The notes under the pieces are model-generated. The model was not told the origin of the DNA. It was given only the letters and a program-made list of their open reading frames with translations, and ran no database searches. From Terramyces sp. JEL0728 (taxonomy: Eukaryota > Chytridiomycota > Chytridiomycetes > Rhizophydiales > Terramycetaceae): a DNA stretch of 64,000 bases. The translations under genes were made by a program, and so were the position numbers. The stretch covers positions 33,858 to 97,857 of the forward strand of contig JADIIU010000049.1 in the NCBI GenBank assembly GCA_027603945.1, written 5' to 3'. Shown piece after piece: positions 12,401-23,460 of this stretch (position 1 is the stretch's first letter; each line of letters begins with the position of its first letter).

Positions 12401-13343
12401 AGTGTGTGCCAAGCTACTGAGACAGAAAACATGATGGTGTCCACAGAAAGAATACTAGAATACTCTTCGCTACCTCCTGAAGCAGCAAATACCACTGAAA
12501 CTCCAGTCCCAGAAAATTGGCCAGAACGCGGCAATGTGGAAATCAACGATTTGTCCCTTACGTATCCGTCTCACAACCAAGAAGAGCCTACTCCGACACT
12601 CAAAAATATAACAGTCAATTTTGAACCGCGCAGCAAAGTCGGTATCGTTGGAAGGACTGGTGCCGGGAAGAGCTCTTTCCTTCAAGCTCTATTCAGGATT
12701 GTCGAGCCAACTCCTGGATGCATCAAAATTGACGGTGTAAACATTTCAGAAATTGGATTGAAGGATTTAAGATCAAAGATATCAATTATTCCTCAAGAAC
12801 CATTTTGCTTTAAAGGGACAATCAGGTTCAACCTGGATCCATTTGGCATCTATTCTGATGAAAAGATTTGGGCTGCTCTGGAAGCAATCGAAATGAAAGA
12901 AACCATCATGATGATGCCAGAGAAACTGGATGCACCTGTATCTGAAAACGGAAGTAAGAAGATTACTAATTATAGCAAACTGGTCTGTCGGTGAAAGACA
13001 GCTAATTTGTTTAGCCCGAGCCATTCTTCGAGATACCAGATTAATAGTTATGGATGAAGCAACTTCGTCAATAGATCTAAGGACCGATCAGCTTATTCAA
13101 AAAGCTATTCGTTCAAACGGCGGGCTATTTTCAAATGCCACTGTAGTCACTATCGCTCATAGACTGCACACAGTTATTGACTACGACTATATTATGGTTC
13201 TGGAAGCAGGCAGGTTGGTGGAATACGGTTCACCAAAAGAGTTGCTGAGCAAGACCGGAAACGATGCCCACTTTTTGCGCATGGTTGATGAAATGGGACA
13301 GCACTCTGCCGATATGCTCAAAAATAGCGTGCTGAATCGTTAA
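9470..13343 (+). CDS. ABC transporter, ABCC (MRP) subfamily
   Basis: 1,269-aa full-size exporter of organic anions or conjugates. Exons: 9470-10288, 10309-10432, 10455-12953, 12976-13343. Introns are 20, 22 and 22 nt. There are two membrane domains and two nucleotide-binding domains and no extra N-terminal TMD0, so it is a short MRP (ABCC4-like). NBD1 has a Walker A-like GQVASGKSS, signature LSGGQRARIDLARAV and DDPLSAVD. NBD2 has GRTGAGKSS, SVGERQLICLARAIL and MDEATSSID. The first splice restores VVKLYAWEDPF and the last restores ENGTNWSVGERQ, both hallmarks of the family. A charged linker rich in K and E separates NBD1 from the second membrane domain. Confidence 0.93.
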
Positions 13344-13389
13344 TATTCATTTTTAAATTGACTTTTTTAAATATTTTTTTTGGAAAAAA

Positions 13390-14822
13390 ATGAGTCGAAT
13401 ATTTAAAAGATTTACCAATTCATTCTCAATATTCAACTTGAAACCGCAATTAGTTAATCGCTTGGAGTCGCTAGGAATAACGAACCCCTCGGAATCGCAG
13501 TCCCATTTTTTGCCAGTATTATATTCTGGAACCAGTGCTCTATTAAAGGATTGCACTGGAAGCGGAAAGACATTTGGATTGGCATTATATGCAATTTCGA
13601 AACCGCATGTATCACTATACCAATATAAAGCCTACAAGGAGGCGAATGAACAAACACAGGATTTTATCAAACGTAGAATGCAAATAGATTACACTTCAGT
13701 GCTCATAATGGTGCCTACCAGGTAATTTTAATTAACGATAGAGAGCTGGCCATGCAGATTTACCAATGGGTAAAAGATTTATCAGACAATTTCAACCACC
13801 AAGTTGCGCAATGTGTCGTTGCCGGCGTGGACATTAAGGACCAACAGCAACTGCTCAAACTCCCTCCAAAGATCCTGATTGGCACTCCAAACAGAATACT
13901 TGACCTCTACAAGACCAAATCCGTTGATTTCACTAGATTACAGTCTTTAATTGTGGATGAAGTGGATAGAATTATAGATGTGCCTACTAGATACGCTACA
14001 ATAAATAAGAAATTCCAAAAAAAGGTCCATGTATCTCCGGGGGAACAGTTGCTGGATGAAATTATCAGAGAACGAAATCAAACTTCAGAGAAACTATCGA
14101 AAGCAGATGGAATTGTAGACCAGGCCAAGCTGAAGAAATTGCAAATTGTGCTAGCCTCAGCTACAATTAATAATCCTCTCAAGAACTATGTTATCCACAA
14201 AAAAGGCTGGGTTACGAACCCTACAATTCTGGACCTAAATTTGACTCTTCCGTCAACAGTACAGCATTTGGCCTACTATTTTAATTCAAAAGGAGAACTT
14301 GCCCTGCTTGATGATAAAGCAGAGTCTTCAGAAAGTACAATTTTGCAATCCAATTCAGCAGATAGGATTATTTCAGAAAACAATGATACTCTTATTGAAA
14401 GCCTTTCCAATATCATCCACGAGCACAAGATCAAGAAAGGCTTGATATTCACCGCTTCATCCGTTTCAGTCAACTCTATCGTCAATGACTTGAATGACTA
14501 TGGCATCAAAGCTGATAGATTATTCAATATGCATGAATATAACACTGCCAAAAGCTTCAAAAATAGATTTGAAGAATTTATAGATGGAGATGTAAACTTT
14601 ATCGTTGCTACAGAACCGGAAAGTAGAGGTTTGGATCTGCCAGTCGAACACGTTATAATGATAGGAATGACAGCCCCAAAGAGTTACATTCATGTCAGTG
14701 GTAGAACTGGTAGATACGGTAAATTTGGTACCTGTATTACCATCCTACCAAATGAAATTCAAGCAACCAAATTTCTAAAGATGCTGAAACAGCTAAATAT
14801 TTCCCTATTTAATAAAAAGTAA
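13390..14822 (+). CDS. DEAD-box RNA helicase, MRH4-like
   Basis: 470 aa. Exons 13390-13721 and 13742-14822 are separated by a 20-nt intron. The splice restores motif Ia as VPTRELAMQIY. Motif I is CTGSGKT, motif II is VDEVD instead of DEAD, motif III is ASAT and motif VI is HVSGRTGRYG. The short basic N-terminus (MSRIFKRFTNSFSIF) could be a mitochondrial presequence, which would fit the MRH4 group (mitochondrial ribosome or RNA work). The subgroup assignment is tentative. It starts 46 bp after the ABC transporter stop on the same strand. Confidence 0.8.
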
Positions 14823-14828
14823 ATTTAT

Positions 14829-15871
14829 TCAGACCAGATGAGCATAAGGGTTGGTTTGTCCCAGGAAAGCTTGAATCTTCCTTGGAGATTCGAATCCTGC
14901 CTTTCTAGAGTGCAAGACTTGGTTATTGTCAATCCACATGACATCGCCAACTTGCCATGGTACAGCAACAGAGTTTTCTTCCATCAACTTGGCGGTTCCC
15001 AATATATGATCCTTGTTTAATTTTTCTCCGTCGCCGAACGTAACTGCTTTCTCGCCAGTATTGCGACTATCTTCGCTACCAGTGTAAGCTGCAATCAAAG
15101 AGTTGAACCACACTTTCTTGTTATGTACTTTTGGTAACACCTTGATGGCAGGCAGTATTGGAGAAACTGTCTTGATATCGCCATTTTCAAGTGGAATTAG
15201 GGAAACTCCCAATGCCTTTGCTTTTTCTCCAACCACATTGATATCTTCGGACTGAAAAGTAGATACCCATCCCCTGCCAATTGGCGAAGTAGGGTCATCA
15301 TCCTTTGGTATAACGCGAGTATAAACCACACCTCTTTCTTCCAATTTTTGGGTGAATTCGGGATAGGTTTGGTTTACGCGTTCATATATGACATCACTTC
15401 GGAGCAAAGGAGTTTCACCGCCTTTGGTGATTTGTTGACACTGGAAAAAGAGACATTCGGGATACCTTGGAACCTGAGCCATTTCATGATGGAACGGAAT
15501 TGGCTGATCGGCTGGTGATTCATTTGTAGTATGAACACCTTTGTAGATTTGATGTCTGACCGCCGCACCTCCAACATAAGGTAAACTACATGAGTTAACA
15601 AATACTTTTCAATTCCCAACGATTCAACAAAGTCGGAAAAGTCTTGGGCACTGGTAATTGGAAACCCTCTAAAGAGAATCGCACCTTGCTCTCTTAATTC
15701 CAGCGCAAGAGATTCCTTGTGTTTGGCAGCCCATTCAAGCAGCTCTACTTTAGTCTTGATAAGATCAGTTGATTGCAAAACGAAAGGGAATGGCTTGCCA
15801 TCTTCAAAAGTTTTTTGTTCTGGGATTGAAACTGCCTGTGCTCCGATGGAATAATCAGCTGGAGATACCAT
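14829..15871 (-). CDS. TauD/TfdA-type Fe(II)/2-oxoglutarate dioxygenase
   Basis: 340 aa. Exons 15871-15606 and 15585-14829, with one 20-nt intron. The splice restores GIENLPYVGGAAVRHQIY. The metal-binding triad is visible as FHHEMAQVP (HxE in place of HxD) and VLHSRKAGF, with RKIQ downstream for 2-oxoglutarate. This fungal-type TauD clade is usually annotated as gamma-butyrobetaine/taurine-like or 'clavaminate synthase-like' dioxygenase, and the substrate cannot be read from the sequence. The stop is TGA. Its end lies only 6 bp from the helicase stop, tail to tail. Confidence 0.85.
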
Positions 15872-16133
15872 TTTTCGAATTGAGGGGATTTGTAGCCTTT
15901 TTATACAACGTGACTAGATGATCATCCATTTTAGGATGGCCAAATGATCGCCAAAAGTTTGACCATGGAGCAATGCAACGCACGGACTAGAGAAAGTAAT
16001 CATTCTGAATCGTTCGCAAGCGCAGCTGCAAAGAATTGTTCGGCTTTTCTTGAATTTGTTGATATTTCTCCAACTCGCCGCATTCAACAATATCACGCAA
16101 TAATTGCTTACACCGTAAAAGAAAACCAATTTA

Positions 16134-17138
16134 TTAGCATTTAAATCGCATTCGTTTTATACATTTCTTTGGCATTTCAGTCTTTAAAATATCTGGTTCA
16201 ATATTTGTCAATTGGATGTTTTGCTTTTTCGTGTAATCCAACGGAGTGTAGCCTAGCGAATCTGGCAAGTGAATGTTGGCTCCGTGCTCTACCAAAAGCT
16301 TGCAGATTTCTTTTCTCCCATGAAACGATGCATGGTGGAGAGGGCTAGCACCGTCTACGTCCAACACGTCAGGAAATGCGTCCCATTTGAAAAATAGCTT
16401 GCACATTTCAAAATTAGAGTGTATTACTGCAAGGTGTAGAGGTGTGTACCCATGGTGGTCTCTACAGTGGATATTGGCGCCATGCTTTAGTAATAAATCT
16501 GCGGTTCTAACTGACTGTTCGTGCACCAGCTTGGATGCTTTGTGCAGCGGTGTTTGGCCGTCAGTAGTAGTCGGTGTATCAATTTGTGAATTCCCTTGGA
16601 CTAGAAGTTGGCAAATTTCAACTCTACCTTGATCCGCAGCCAAATGCAACGGAGTCATTCCAATTCGTGTAGTTGCGTTAACATCTGCTCCATGCTCAAC
16701 CAAGAATTTAGTCCTTTCAAATCTGATCAAATTCAAATCTACGCTTTCAAAGTCAAATACAAATCCATCAAATGTAGGCATACAGTCCAACAGTACTGCC
16801 AAGTGAAGAGGAGTGAGTCCAATATTATCCATTGCATGGTTAATGTCATATCCAGCTTGGATCAGAGCCATCAGCACCTTTGGATTGTCAAATGAAATAG
16901 CCGTAAAGAGCAAATACTCCTGATCAACATACAGTTCATCAAAATAGCTTCCTTCTTCAAATTGAGGATCTTGCTTGATTAGCTTTATACCAACTGGATC
17001 CCAAATATATTTGTGCTTGTCTAGTATTTTCCGGAATCTGGAATTAACTTGGTTCATGACAAAAATCCCGTTTGGATATGAGGTGGAGACAATCGCAAAT
17101 ATTTGAATCAAGATTTCAGTTGGCAATTCGTCGAGCAT
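16134..17138 (-). CDS. F-box protein with ankyrin repeats (copy 1)
   Basis: 334-aa single-exon protein. The N-terminal F-box reads LPTEILIQIFAIVS...NQVNSRFRKIL. Six or so ankyrin repeats follow, each with the GxTPLHLA core (for example GMTPLHLAADQGRVEICQLLV and GYTPLHLAVIHSNFEMC). It is probably an SCF substrate receptor with ankyrin repeats as the binding face. It is a tandem paralogue of the gene at 17233-18378, and both share the order F-box, WDPVG/WRQAG segment, then ankyrins. The C-terminus is short and basic. Confidence 0.85.
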   Translation of the reverse strand: MLDELPTEILIQIFAIVSTSYPNGIFVMNQVNSRFRKILDKHKYIWDPVGIKLIKQDPQFEEGSYFDELYVDQEYLLFTAISFDNPKVLMALIQAGYDINHAMDNIGLTPLHLAVLLDCMPTFDGFVFDFESVDLNLIRFERTKFLVEHGADVNATTRIGMTPLHLAADQGRVEICQLLVQGNSQIDTPTTTDGQTPLHKASKLVHEQSVRTADLLLKHGANIHCRDHHGYTPLHLAVIHSNFEMCKLFFKWDAFPDVLDVDGASPLHHASFHGRKEICKLLVEHGANIHLPDSLGYTPLDYTKKQNIQLTNIEPDILKTEMPKKCIKRMRFKC

Positions 17139-17232
17139 AACTTGGGCAAATTCCAGATCGCCCGTATTAATGTCTTTTTATTGACACCAGACACACCATC
17201 TGTGGGTGCATAATAAAAATAAATACAGGTAA

Positions 17233-18378
17233 TTAATTGTATTTGAGATAACCCAGAGCAACTAGATACAGGTAAATCATCACTACCGCTACAATTCCCA
17301 ACACGATTGTCAGGAAAAACAGAAACTTGCCTGTCAAAAGCCCGACAAACAATGATAAAATTACATACAAACCAAATACAACAGCGCCAGTCTGAACCTG
17401 TCTAAAAATATGTCGAAGTTCCGCTAATGGCAGGTTTTCAGGACAGAGATAATCCAGAGGTGTTGATCCGCTCTTATTTTTCAAATTCTTGTCTGCCCCA
17501 ACTTTTACTAGGTATTCACATAAACCTGAAAAGTCTTGAATGACGGCATAGTGTAACGGCGTTGAACCGTCGATATCCTGACAATCTACAATCGCGCCGT
17601 TTTCAATGAGCAATCTACACATTTCCACATGGTTGGCGATGGTAGCTTCATGTAATGGTGTTCGATATCGGTGATCTACATTGTTTATATCAGCACCGCT
17701 TAGTATTAGCAGTTTCGCTACTGTTATTGAAAACGGATGAAGGGAAGAAACCACCTTGTGTAGCGCTGTAATTCCATCACTGTTCTTCCAATTAACATCA
17801 ACTTGTTTCGAATTAATCAAGATTTCGCAGACTTCAAAGTTGGACACTTGCGCTGCGACGTGCAAAGCGCTAGATCCATCACTCTTCAGCGAATCTAGTC
17901 TTGCCCCTTTAGTAATTAAGTATTTCATCATTTTAGGATTCCGCAAATGCGCTGATCTATGAATAATCGTATTAAACTCCAAATCTGTGCAGTTTATATC
18001 TGCGTTAAAGTCAATCAGCAATTTGACGCCTACATAGTAATCATGCGTAACTGCTAATAATAGCGGTGTCGTTCCATATTCCTCAAACTGAAAGTTTACA
18101 TCCAGTCCGTATGACAAGTATGCAAACAAAGCCTTGGAATTTCTAAAATTTATTGCAACGAATATCTGATTCTTTATATCCGTAGTCATTACTCTTTGTT
18201 CATATTGAGGATCTTGTAATAATAGATTGTACCCTGCTTGCCTCCACAGCCTTTTGTTGTTATTTATAATATGGCAAAGTCGGCGATCAACTTGGTTTAA
18301 CTGAAGCAATAATTTTGGGTTTGAATGAGATATAATATTGAGGATTATGAGTATTATTTCAGGAGGGAGGTCTTTCAT
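17233..18378 (-). CDS. F-box/ankyrin protein with C-terminal membrane segments (copy 2)
   Basis: 381 aa from the ATG at 18376-18378. The F-box is LPPEIILIILNIISHS...NQVDRRLCHII. Ankyrin repeats fill residues of about 90-315. Unlike copy 1, the C-terminus adds a strongly hydrophobic region (VVFGLYVILSLFVGLL, then FLFFLTIVLGIVAVVMIYLYL), predicting two membrane spans. It may therefore be a membrane-tethered ubiquitin ligase adaptor; this is inferred. It has no introns. The gene is separated from copy 1 by 94 bp on the same strand. Confidence 0.82.
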   Translation of the reverse strand: MKDLPPEIILIILNIISHSNPKLLLQLNQVDRRLCHIINNNKRLWRQAGYNLLLQDPQYEQRVMTTDIKNQIFVAINFRNSKALFAYLSYGLDVNFQFEEYGTTPLLLAVTHDYYVGVKLLIDFNADINCTDLEFNTIIHRSAHLRNPKMMKYLITKGARLDSLKSDGSSALHVAAQVSNFEVCEILINSKQVDVNWKNSDGITALHKVVSSLHPFSITVAKLLILSGADINNVDHRYRTPLHEATIANHVEMCRLLIENGAIVDCQDIDGSTPLHYAVIQDFSGLCEYLVKVGADKNLKNKSGSTPLDYLCPENLPLAELRHIFRQVQTGAVVFGLYVILSLFVGLLTGKFLFFLTIVLGIVAVVMIYLYLVALGYLKYN

Positions 18379-18582
18379 CTTAACTTGCAAAGTCGTGTGA
18401 GAATCTAAAAGTCACTTTACATCGCCTCTCCCACGGCCCTTTGATTAAATTTTGGTTTGATCGCTGATTTTATGTTATTGCCAGCCCAGATTCAAGGCGT
18501 AACTGGACTATTATGCTAGGCTCCTTTCAAATATAACCGAGTATTCTCGAATTCACAAAGTATACAACAAATAGTTTATTAA

Positions 18583-19324
18583 TCACCACTCAAAGTCGCC
18601 ATTTGCCTATGTAAATTACAAATTACTCTATTAAAGACATAGTCTCTTCCATTGATATTCACGATCCCGTCTTTTAAAGTACACTTCCATTTGTTCTTGA
18701 TTCTTGTTACTTTTTCATATTGGCACAGAATTAAATGGTCCGTAGGTGCATTTTCATCATCTTCGTCGTCATCCAAGTCAGATCCAATGCCTTCAGAGTC
18801 CCCTCCATCATTTTCATCTTCATCGTCATCGTCCGAATCTTCCCCATCAAGCTGTTGCAATTTTGGAATTTTAGCCTCAAGTATTTGTTTGTCAAGTTTC
18901 TATATTAATGTATTGTACTTGACGCTGTTCAGTTCTATCTATCTCATCAGTTCCGTCGTTTTGGGGGATATTATAATTCTGGCCCATGTAGGGCAAATGG
19001 TCTCCGTAATTGAAATTCATATCCTGGTGTTAAAAGATGCAAACTTCAGCTTTTGGCATCATTGGATATGGCATGTACATCTGATTTTCTGGAGGCATCA
19101 TATTTGTAGGCTGGGCAGCAAATGGAGCGACACCCATTCTTCTTATCTTGTCCTCCCACATCTAATTTATATCCCAAGTTACTTGTTTTAAATCTGTTAG
19201 GACGTTTTCATCCAGTCCGAGTTCTGCAAACCTTCTCGACATCTTTTCGACGACATCGTTAATTACCCAGGTATATATTCCAGGCTTTATATTACAAATT
19301 GCTTACCACTGCTTGGTTGCTCAT
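18583..19324 (-). CDS. TOA1: Transcription initiation factor IIA large subunit
   Basis: 212 aa. TFIIA stabilises TBP on promoters. Six exons: 19324-19307, 19284-19183, 19161-19045, 19023-18919, 18899-18627, 18606-18583. Introns are 22, 21, 21, 19 and 20 nt. The N-terminus reads YTWVINDVVEKMSRRFAELG...LKQMWEDKI (helical bundle). An acidic centre (EDSDDDDEDE) follows. The C-terminus, ILCQYEKVTRIKNKWKCTLKDGI then RDYVFNRANGDFEW, is the conserved beta-barrel half. The last intron is needed to obtain ANGDFEW and the TGA stop. The intron at 19024-19044 begins GTTTG, an unusual donor. Confidence 0.93.
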
Positions 19325-19567
19325 TTCAAAATTCAAAAGTGATCAAAAATGGACAACTTTTTTCATTGCAAATTTTCTAGACAGTGATAAGGATCATAAT
19401 CAAAGTGATTATAAATCTCGATGTGACTATGATATGACCTTGGAGGATTGAAATTGTATGCAATAAGAGCTTCGTGGCAGAACACGTTCATCAAGTTACT
19501 TTTAATTTGGCAGACAAGGCAACAGAAATTAAGGAATTACTGGATTTGGTTTATTAAGAATGCAAAA

Positions 19568-21112
19568 TTATTCAGACTTGGACTTTTTCTTCTTTTTTTC
19601 AGAATCCTTGTCTTTCTTTTCCTTCTTCTCTTTCTTGGATTTCTTTTCGGATTCTTCAGCAGGTTTCTCCTTCTTTTCCTTCTTTGACTTTTTTTCAGCT
19701 TCGTCTGCCTTTCTCTTCTTTGGAGTTTCTAACATTAACAAAAACTTGCCGACAGGTTCTTCATCTTCGTCAACATCCATCATGCCAATTTCCTTCATTG
19801 CTTGGCTCATAACCTCAGCATTCTTGCGAGGAGTAACACCTTCTTCATAGAACTTTAGTCTTTCTTCAACTTGTTCACGTAAAACTTCACCAAATTTGCT
19901 GGTAGGATTATCAATGAAACAATCAATTCTAGCTGCAATTGAGACTTTGTTTGCTAATACACGAGAGATTCTTCCTTTGTTCTTTTGTCCAGCTCGTCCA
20001 ATGAATGTAGAGTGATAAATTAAACCGTATTTTGGGGTGTTGCCTCTTGTCTTTAATGCACGGAAGAGGGCCTTTTCTGCACCCAAGATCTGCACTGTGG
20101 AAGCTGGAGCTTTAGCAAGGTTAGTCAACGAGCCGGCATGTGAAATAAGACGAGCACCAATAACTTCACCAATTAAAGCAGAAAGATTAGGAGCAACTGC
20201 ATGCATCTTGTTGCACAAATATCCATACAATGACTTGCGATACTCAGTTAAAGATATAACCCTGTCTGCAAAGCTTAGCACATTTGACATGTCTATTTCG
20301 GAAATATTTGTGCCCATAGATGCACGGGCGGCATCCAAGATTTGCTTGGCTTGAACTGGGTCTGATGTGATTGCTTCAAGACCTTCCAAATGTTCAGGAG
20401 ACAAGTCAGACTTGTTTTTGATGAATTTAACCAACTGAGCGTATTTGGCGTTATCAGTAATGATTTTAACCAATTCTGGAAAGTGCCATCCGTACCATTC
20501 TCTGAAATTAGTAACAATTACCTAACACGCATAGAGAAGGTGTTTACATCCTTGTCTAATTGATCCAAAAGAGCAATAGATTGAGTAATCATGTTGTCAA
20601 CACGGTTTACATTGAACTTGACTTTGGAACGGGAGTAGGCGTGTCCAAGACCCAACTGTGCTCTTGAAAGATCACCTTCCTTCAACTGACTCAACAATTT
20701 ATCGGCGTGCATTTTGACGCCTCTAATTAACTCCCTAAATACATCGTTGACTTGACAGTCATATCCTAATCCTTCTTTGATGGCTCCACCTAAAGTTGCT
20801 TCACCAACACCTAAAATAACCTTTTGTTTCTTTCCAGCTTTAGCCAAGTTTAGTTCCAAAAACGCTTTCAGATGTGCACTCATTATACCTTCAGATACAT
20901 CCATAGCGTTTTCAAGAGCATGGGCTGCTGACCTGAATGGAGCAAATGATTTGAGCTTGATAATTTTCTGGAAACGAGAGTAATCGGTTATTGATTTCTG
21001 AACATCTTCCAAGTTTTGTCCAATTTCTTCAGAGGATATTCTTTCAAACAGTGTGTATCCTGTTGCTAATTCTACTAGAACAAAGGACTACCGTTAGTGC
21101 TGCGCTTGCCAT
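19568..21112 (-). CDS. NOP56: Nucleolar box C/D snoRNP protein NOP56
   Basis: 500 aa, core protein of box C/D snoRNPs (2'-O-methylation of rRNA). Exons: 21112-21110 (just the ATG), 21087-20522, 20501-19568. The intron at 20502-20521 is 20 nt and its removal gives [22 protein letters not shown]. The first intron (21088-21109, 22 nt) is a GC-AG intron starting GCAAGC with CTAAC before GGTAG. It turns ATG into [16 protein letters not shown], the expected NOP56 N-terminus. The NOP domain contains [22 protein letters not shown]. The C-terminal tail consists of [10 protein letters not shown] repeats. SIK1 is the yeast synonym. Confidence 0.93.
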
Positions 21113-21212
21113 TTTGTTTTTCTGATTTTTTAAAGACAAAAAAAAATATTTCAATGTCACAGAACGTCACATTTCTGCGTTTAGGGCTATTTGATAGAAA
21201 GGAGCAAACAAT

Positions 21213-21254
21213 ATAAGTGGGGTTTATTAACGGATAAGTGGGGTTTATTAACGG
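21213..21254. repeat. Perfect 21-bp tandem duplication at the SWP73 3' end
   Basis: Two exact copies of a 21-bp unit (21213-21233 and 21234-21254) lie head to tail. Each contains, on the minus strand, CGTTAATAAA, so the stop codon and the AATAAA polyadenylation signal of SWP73 are both duplicated. Confidence 0.9.
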
Positions 21255-22849
21255 ACTTCCTTTTGCCTCAAGTAGTGGAATAGAGCTTCTTTGAATTGCT
21301 CATTCTCAAAGAATTCAGAGTTTCTGGCGTCTTCAACATTAATTGTGGTATCGCCCAAAACCACTTCTAAATCTCTGCTTTGGGACGCAACCCATTTGTT
21401 GATAAAATTGACTGGATCTTTGGTAAAACTAATCATAAAGTCTCGTTTGAGTTTCGACAAGTTGATCGTTTGGATTATGGCTGCAATTTTTTCGTCTAGC
21501 GTTGCAATTTCTCTTTGAAGTGGGATATTGCCCAAGTTTACTTGCTGGAATTTCTCTCTGATTGGATCTGGCACAGGGACTTGGATATCAAATGCCGCAG
21601 TGTGAGAGTGGTATTCCTTGTCGACTCTGATATTAATAATAATTACCTGACAGTGTAGTTCAAAATTACTGGATCAGCCGGGAACAAGTGCCTTGATAAC
21701 AAATCAGGAATAGAAGGGAACATTATCTTTGGAATGCCAAATACCTAGATCAGCTTGGAAATACTGCTTGAAGATTAAAGTCGCAATTAATGATCTTGCG
21801 ATCTTCGTTATCCTGCAATCTGTGTGATTTGATGTACTGCCAAACAGCCATTATAACATTTGGCAAAGTATCAGTGTGCACGTCGAGCAATTTAGCCAAA
21901 GGAGGTGATAAACGATGTCTTTCTGGCTGATGATCCAAATGCAGCATTACTTTTAAATTGACATCAGAGTCTCCTCTTCTTTTTACCTCAAATCCATCCA
22001 TCTCTGGGGCACTGGAAGCATTTTGCCACTGCGGTTATGATATTACGTACTTGAATAATGTTTCCTTGAGCAAACAATTCTGTATCTCTTTCAATTTCAA
22101 TCACGATAGATTTAAAGAACGAAGAGAACTTTGGTTGGTTTTCAGTTTGCTTTCTGGTGTTTGGAGGCTACATTAGAAACGAATACATCAAGCAACCTTC
22201 CTTGTATTTTGAAGGTCCAGCTGGGAACTTTATCTCCTGTTGGTTCGGTAGTGTCCCAAGGCTGATTCGAGGCAAGATTTGATAAGAAAACGCGCATGGT
22301 TCTGTTGACTTTCTTTGGTGGTTTTGAAAGGGAATCTTGAATGTCAAGTGCTTTTCTGGTAATTGTTGCATCTAATCTTCTCTCGTACTCTTGCATTTGG
22401 TTAAATAATTTTGATTCTGGAACATATGCTTCAATTTTTCTCGATAGAGTCTTATCAGTCGGTCTTTTTCGTCTAGATTTAGATTGTAGTTACTTTGGTT
22501 TGTTTTGATCTGCAGCTGGTTTTGGTGTGTAGACTGGCTGAGGTGCTGGTTGAGGTGTTTGAGCTTGTTGCTGTTGCTGCTGTTGTTGCATCATCCCCGC
22601 TTGCATAGCTTGCATAGCCTGGAATTGAGCTGGAGACATTCCCATATTTCCAGCCATCATCCCTTGCATCTGCATAGCGGCCATTGGATTCATTCCAGCC
22701 ATTCCTTGCATTTGCGCCAATCCTGGATTTACGCCTGCTGGCATTCCGCCATTTACTAATCCAGTATTCATTCCTGCCATCTGGTTTAACATTCCGGCCT
22801 GCATATTTGGGTTATACATTGGCCTTTGACCTTGATTTGGATTGTACAT
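21248..22849 (-). CDS. SWI/SNF or RSC chromatin-remodelling subunit (SMARCD family)
   Basis: 499 aa, SWP73/RSC6/SMARCD-like. Six exons: 22849-22494, 22472-22187, 22167-22051, 22028-21765, 21744-21647, 21626-21248. Introns are 21, 19, 22, 20 and 20 nt. The first 115 residues are Met/Gln/Gly-rich with an eight-residue Q run. After that come RKRPTDKTLSRKIEAYVPES and YERRLDATITRKALDIQDSL, typical of the family. The SWIB domain is seen around LSPPLAKLLDVHTDTLPNVIMAVWQYIKSH. C-terminal helices follow. Paralogues within the family (SWI/SNF versus RSC) cannot be told apart here. The start lies only 36 bp from the divergent acetyltransferase start. Confidence 0.9.
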
Positions 22850-22885
22850 TTGCAGATTTCAGAGAAAAAATTCTGGTAAAAATCA

Positions 22886-23365
22886 ATGTCGGAATTTATT
22901 ATTCGTGAAGCAGTAATTGAAGACGTGCCTCAAATTCTTTCGTTTATCAAGGAATTGGCTGTATTTGAAGAGATGCTTGACATGGTAACTGCCACAGAAC
23001 AAGACCTCATCCAGAACTTGTTTCCAAGTGCTGGATCGCCAATTGCATATGTGTTAATGGCTACGACGACTGATTTGGAGCCTGCAGGATTTGCCCTCTA
23101 TTTCCACAATTACAGCACATTCACAGGCAAAAAAGGATTGTACTTGGAAGACTTGTTTATACGGGAAAGTTTCAGAAGAGGAGGCCTAGGAACTCTTTTC
23201 TTTGCCGAATTGAAGGGCATTGCAGCCAAGAAAGGGTGTTCAAGGATGGAATGGGTTGTTTTGGACTGGAACAAGAAAGCACGCGATTTCTATACTCAAA
23301 AGATGGGTGCTACAGAGTTGAACACTTGGATTATATGCAGATTGAATAAAGATCAACTCCAATAG
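22886..23365 (+). CDS. Diamine/thialysine N-acetyltransferase (GNAT family)
   Basis: 159-aa single-exon acetyltransferase. The N-terminus (IIREAVIEDVPQILSFIKELAVFE) and the core LYLEDLFIRESFRRGGLGTLFFAELK (acetyl-CoA site R-R-x-G-x-G) follow the SSAT/SAT2 family. WVVLDWNKKARDFYTQKMGA is the typical motif B end. The likely substrates are polyamines or thialysine; which one is not decided by the sequence. The compact 36-bp promoter is shared with the SWP73-type gene. Confidence 0.87.
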   Translation: MSEFIIREAVIEDVPQILSFIKELAVFEEMLDMVTATEQDLIQNLFPSAGSPIAYVLMATTTDLEPAGFALYFHNYSTFTGKKGLYLEDLFIRESFRRGGLGTLFFAELKGIAAKKGCSRMEWVVLDWNKKARDFYTQKMGATELNTWIICRLNKDQLQ

Positions 23366-23460
23366 TGCTCTAGTGTTGGAATTCAACACTCTACTGTCCG
23401 ACAACAGGACATATTCAAGCTCGCATAATCTTACTATACAAGTAATTGCTATTGTCTTTA

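Noticed and set aside
14880..14905. T-arm-like GATTCGAATC, possible tRNA
   Set aside because: It lies in the coding sequence of the TauD-like gene (AGFES) and no acceptor, D or anticodon arms surround it.
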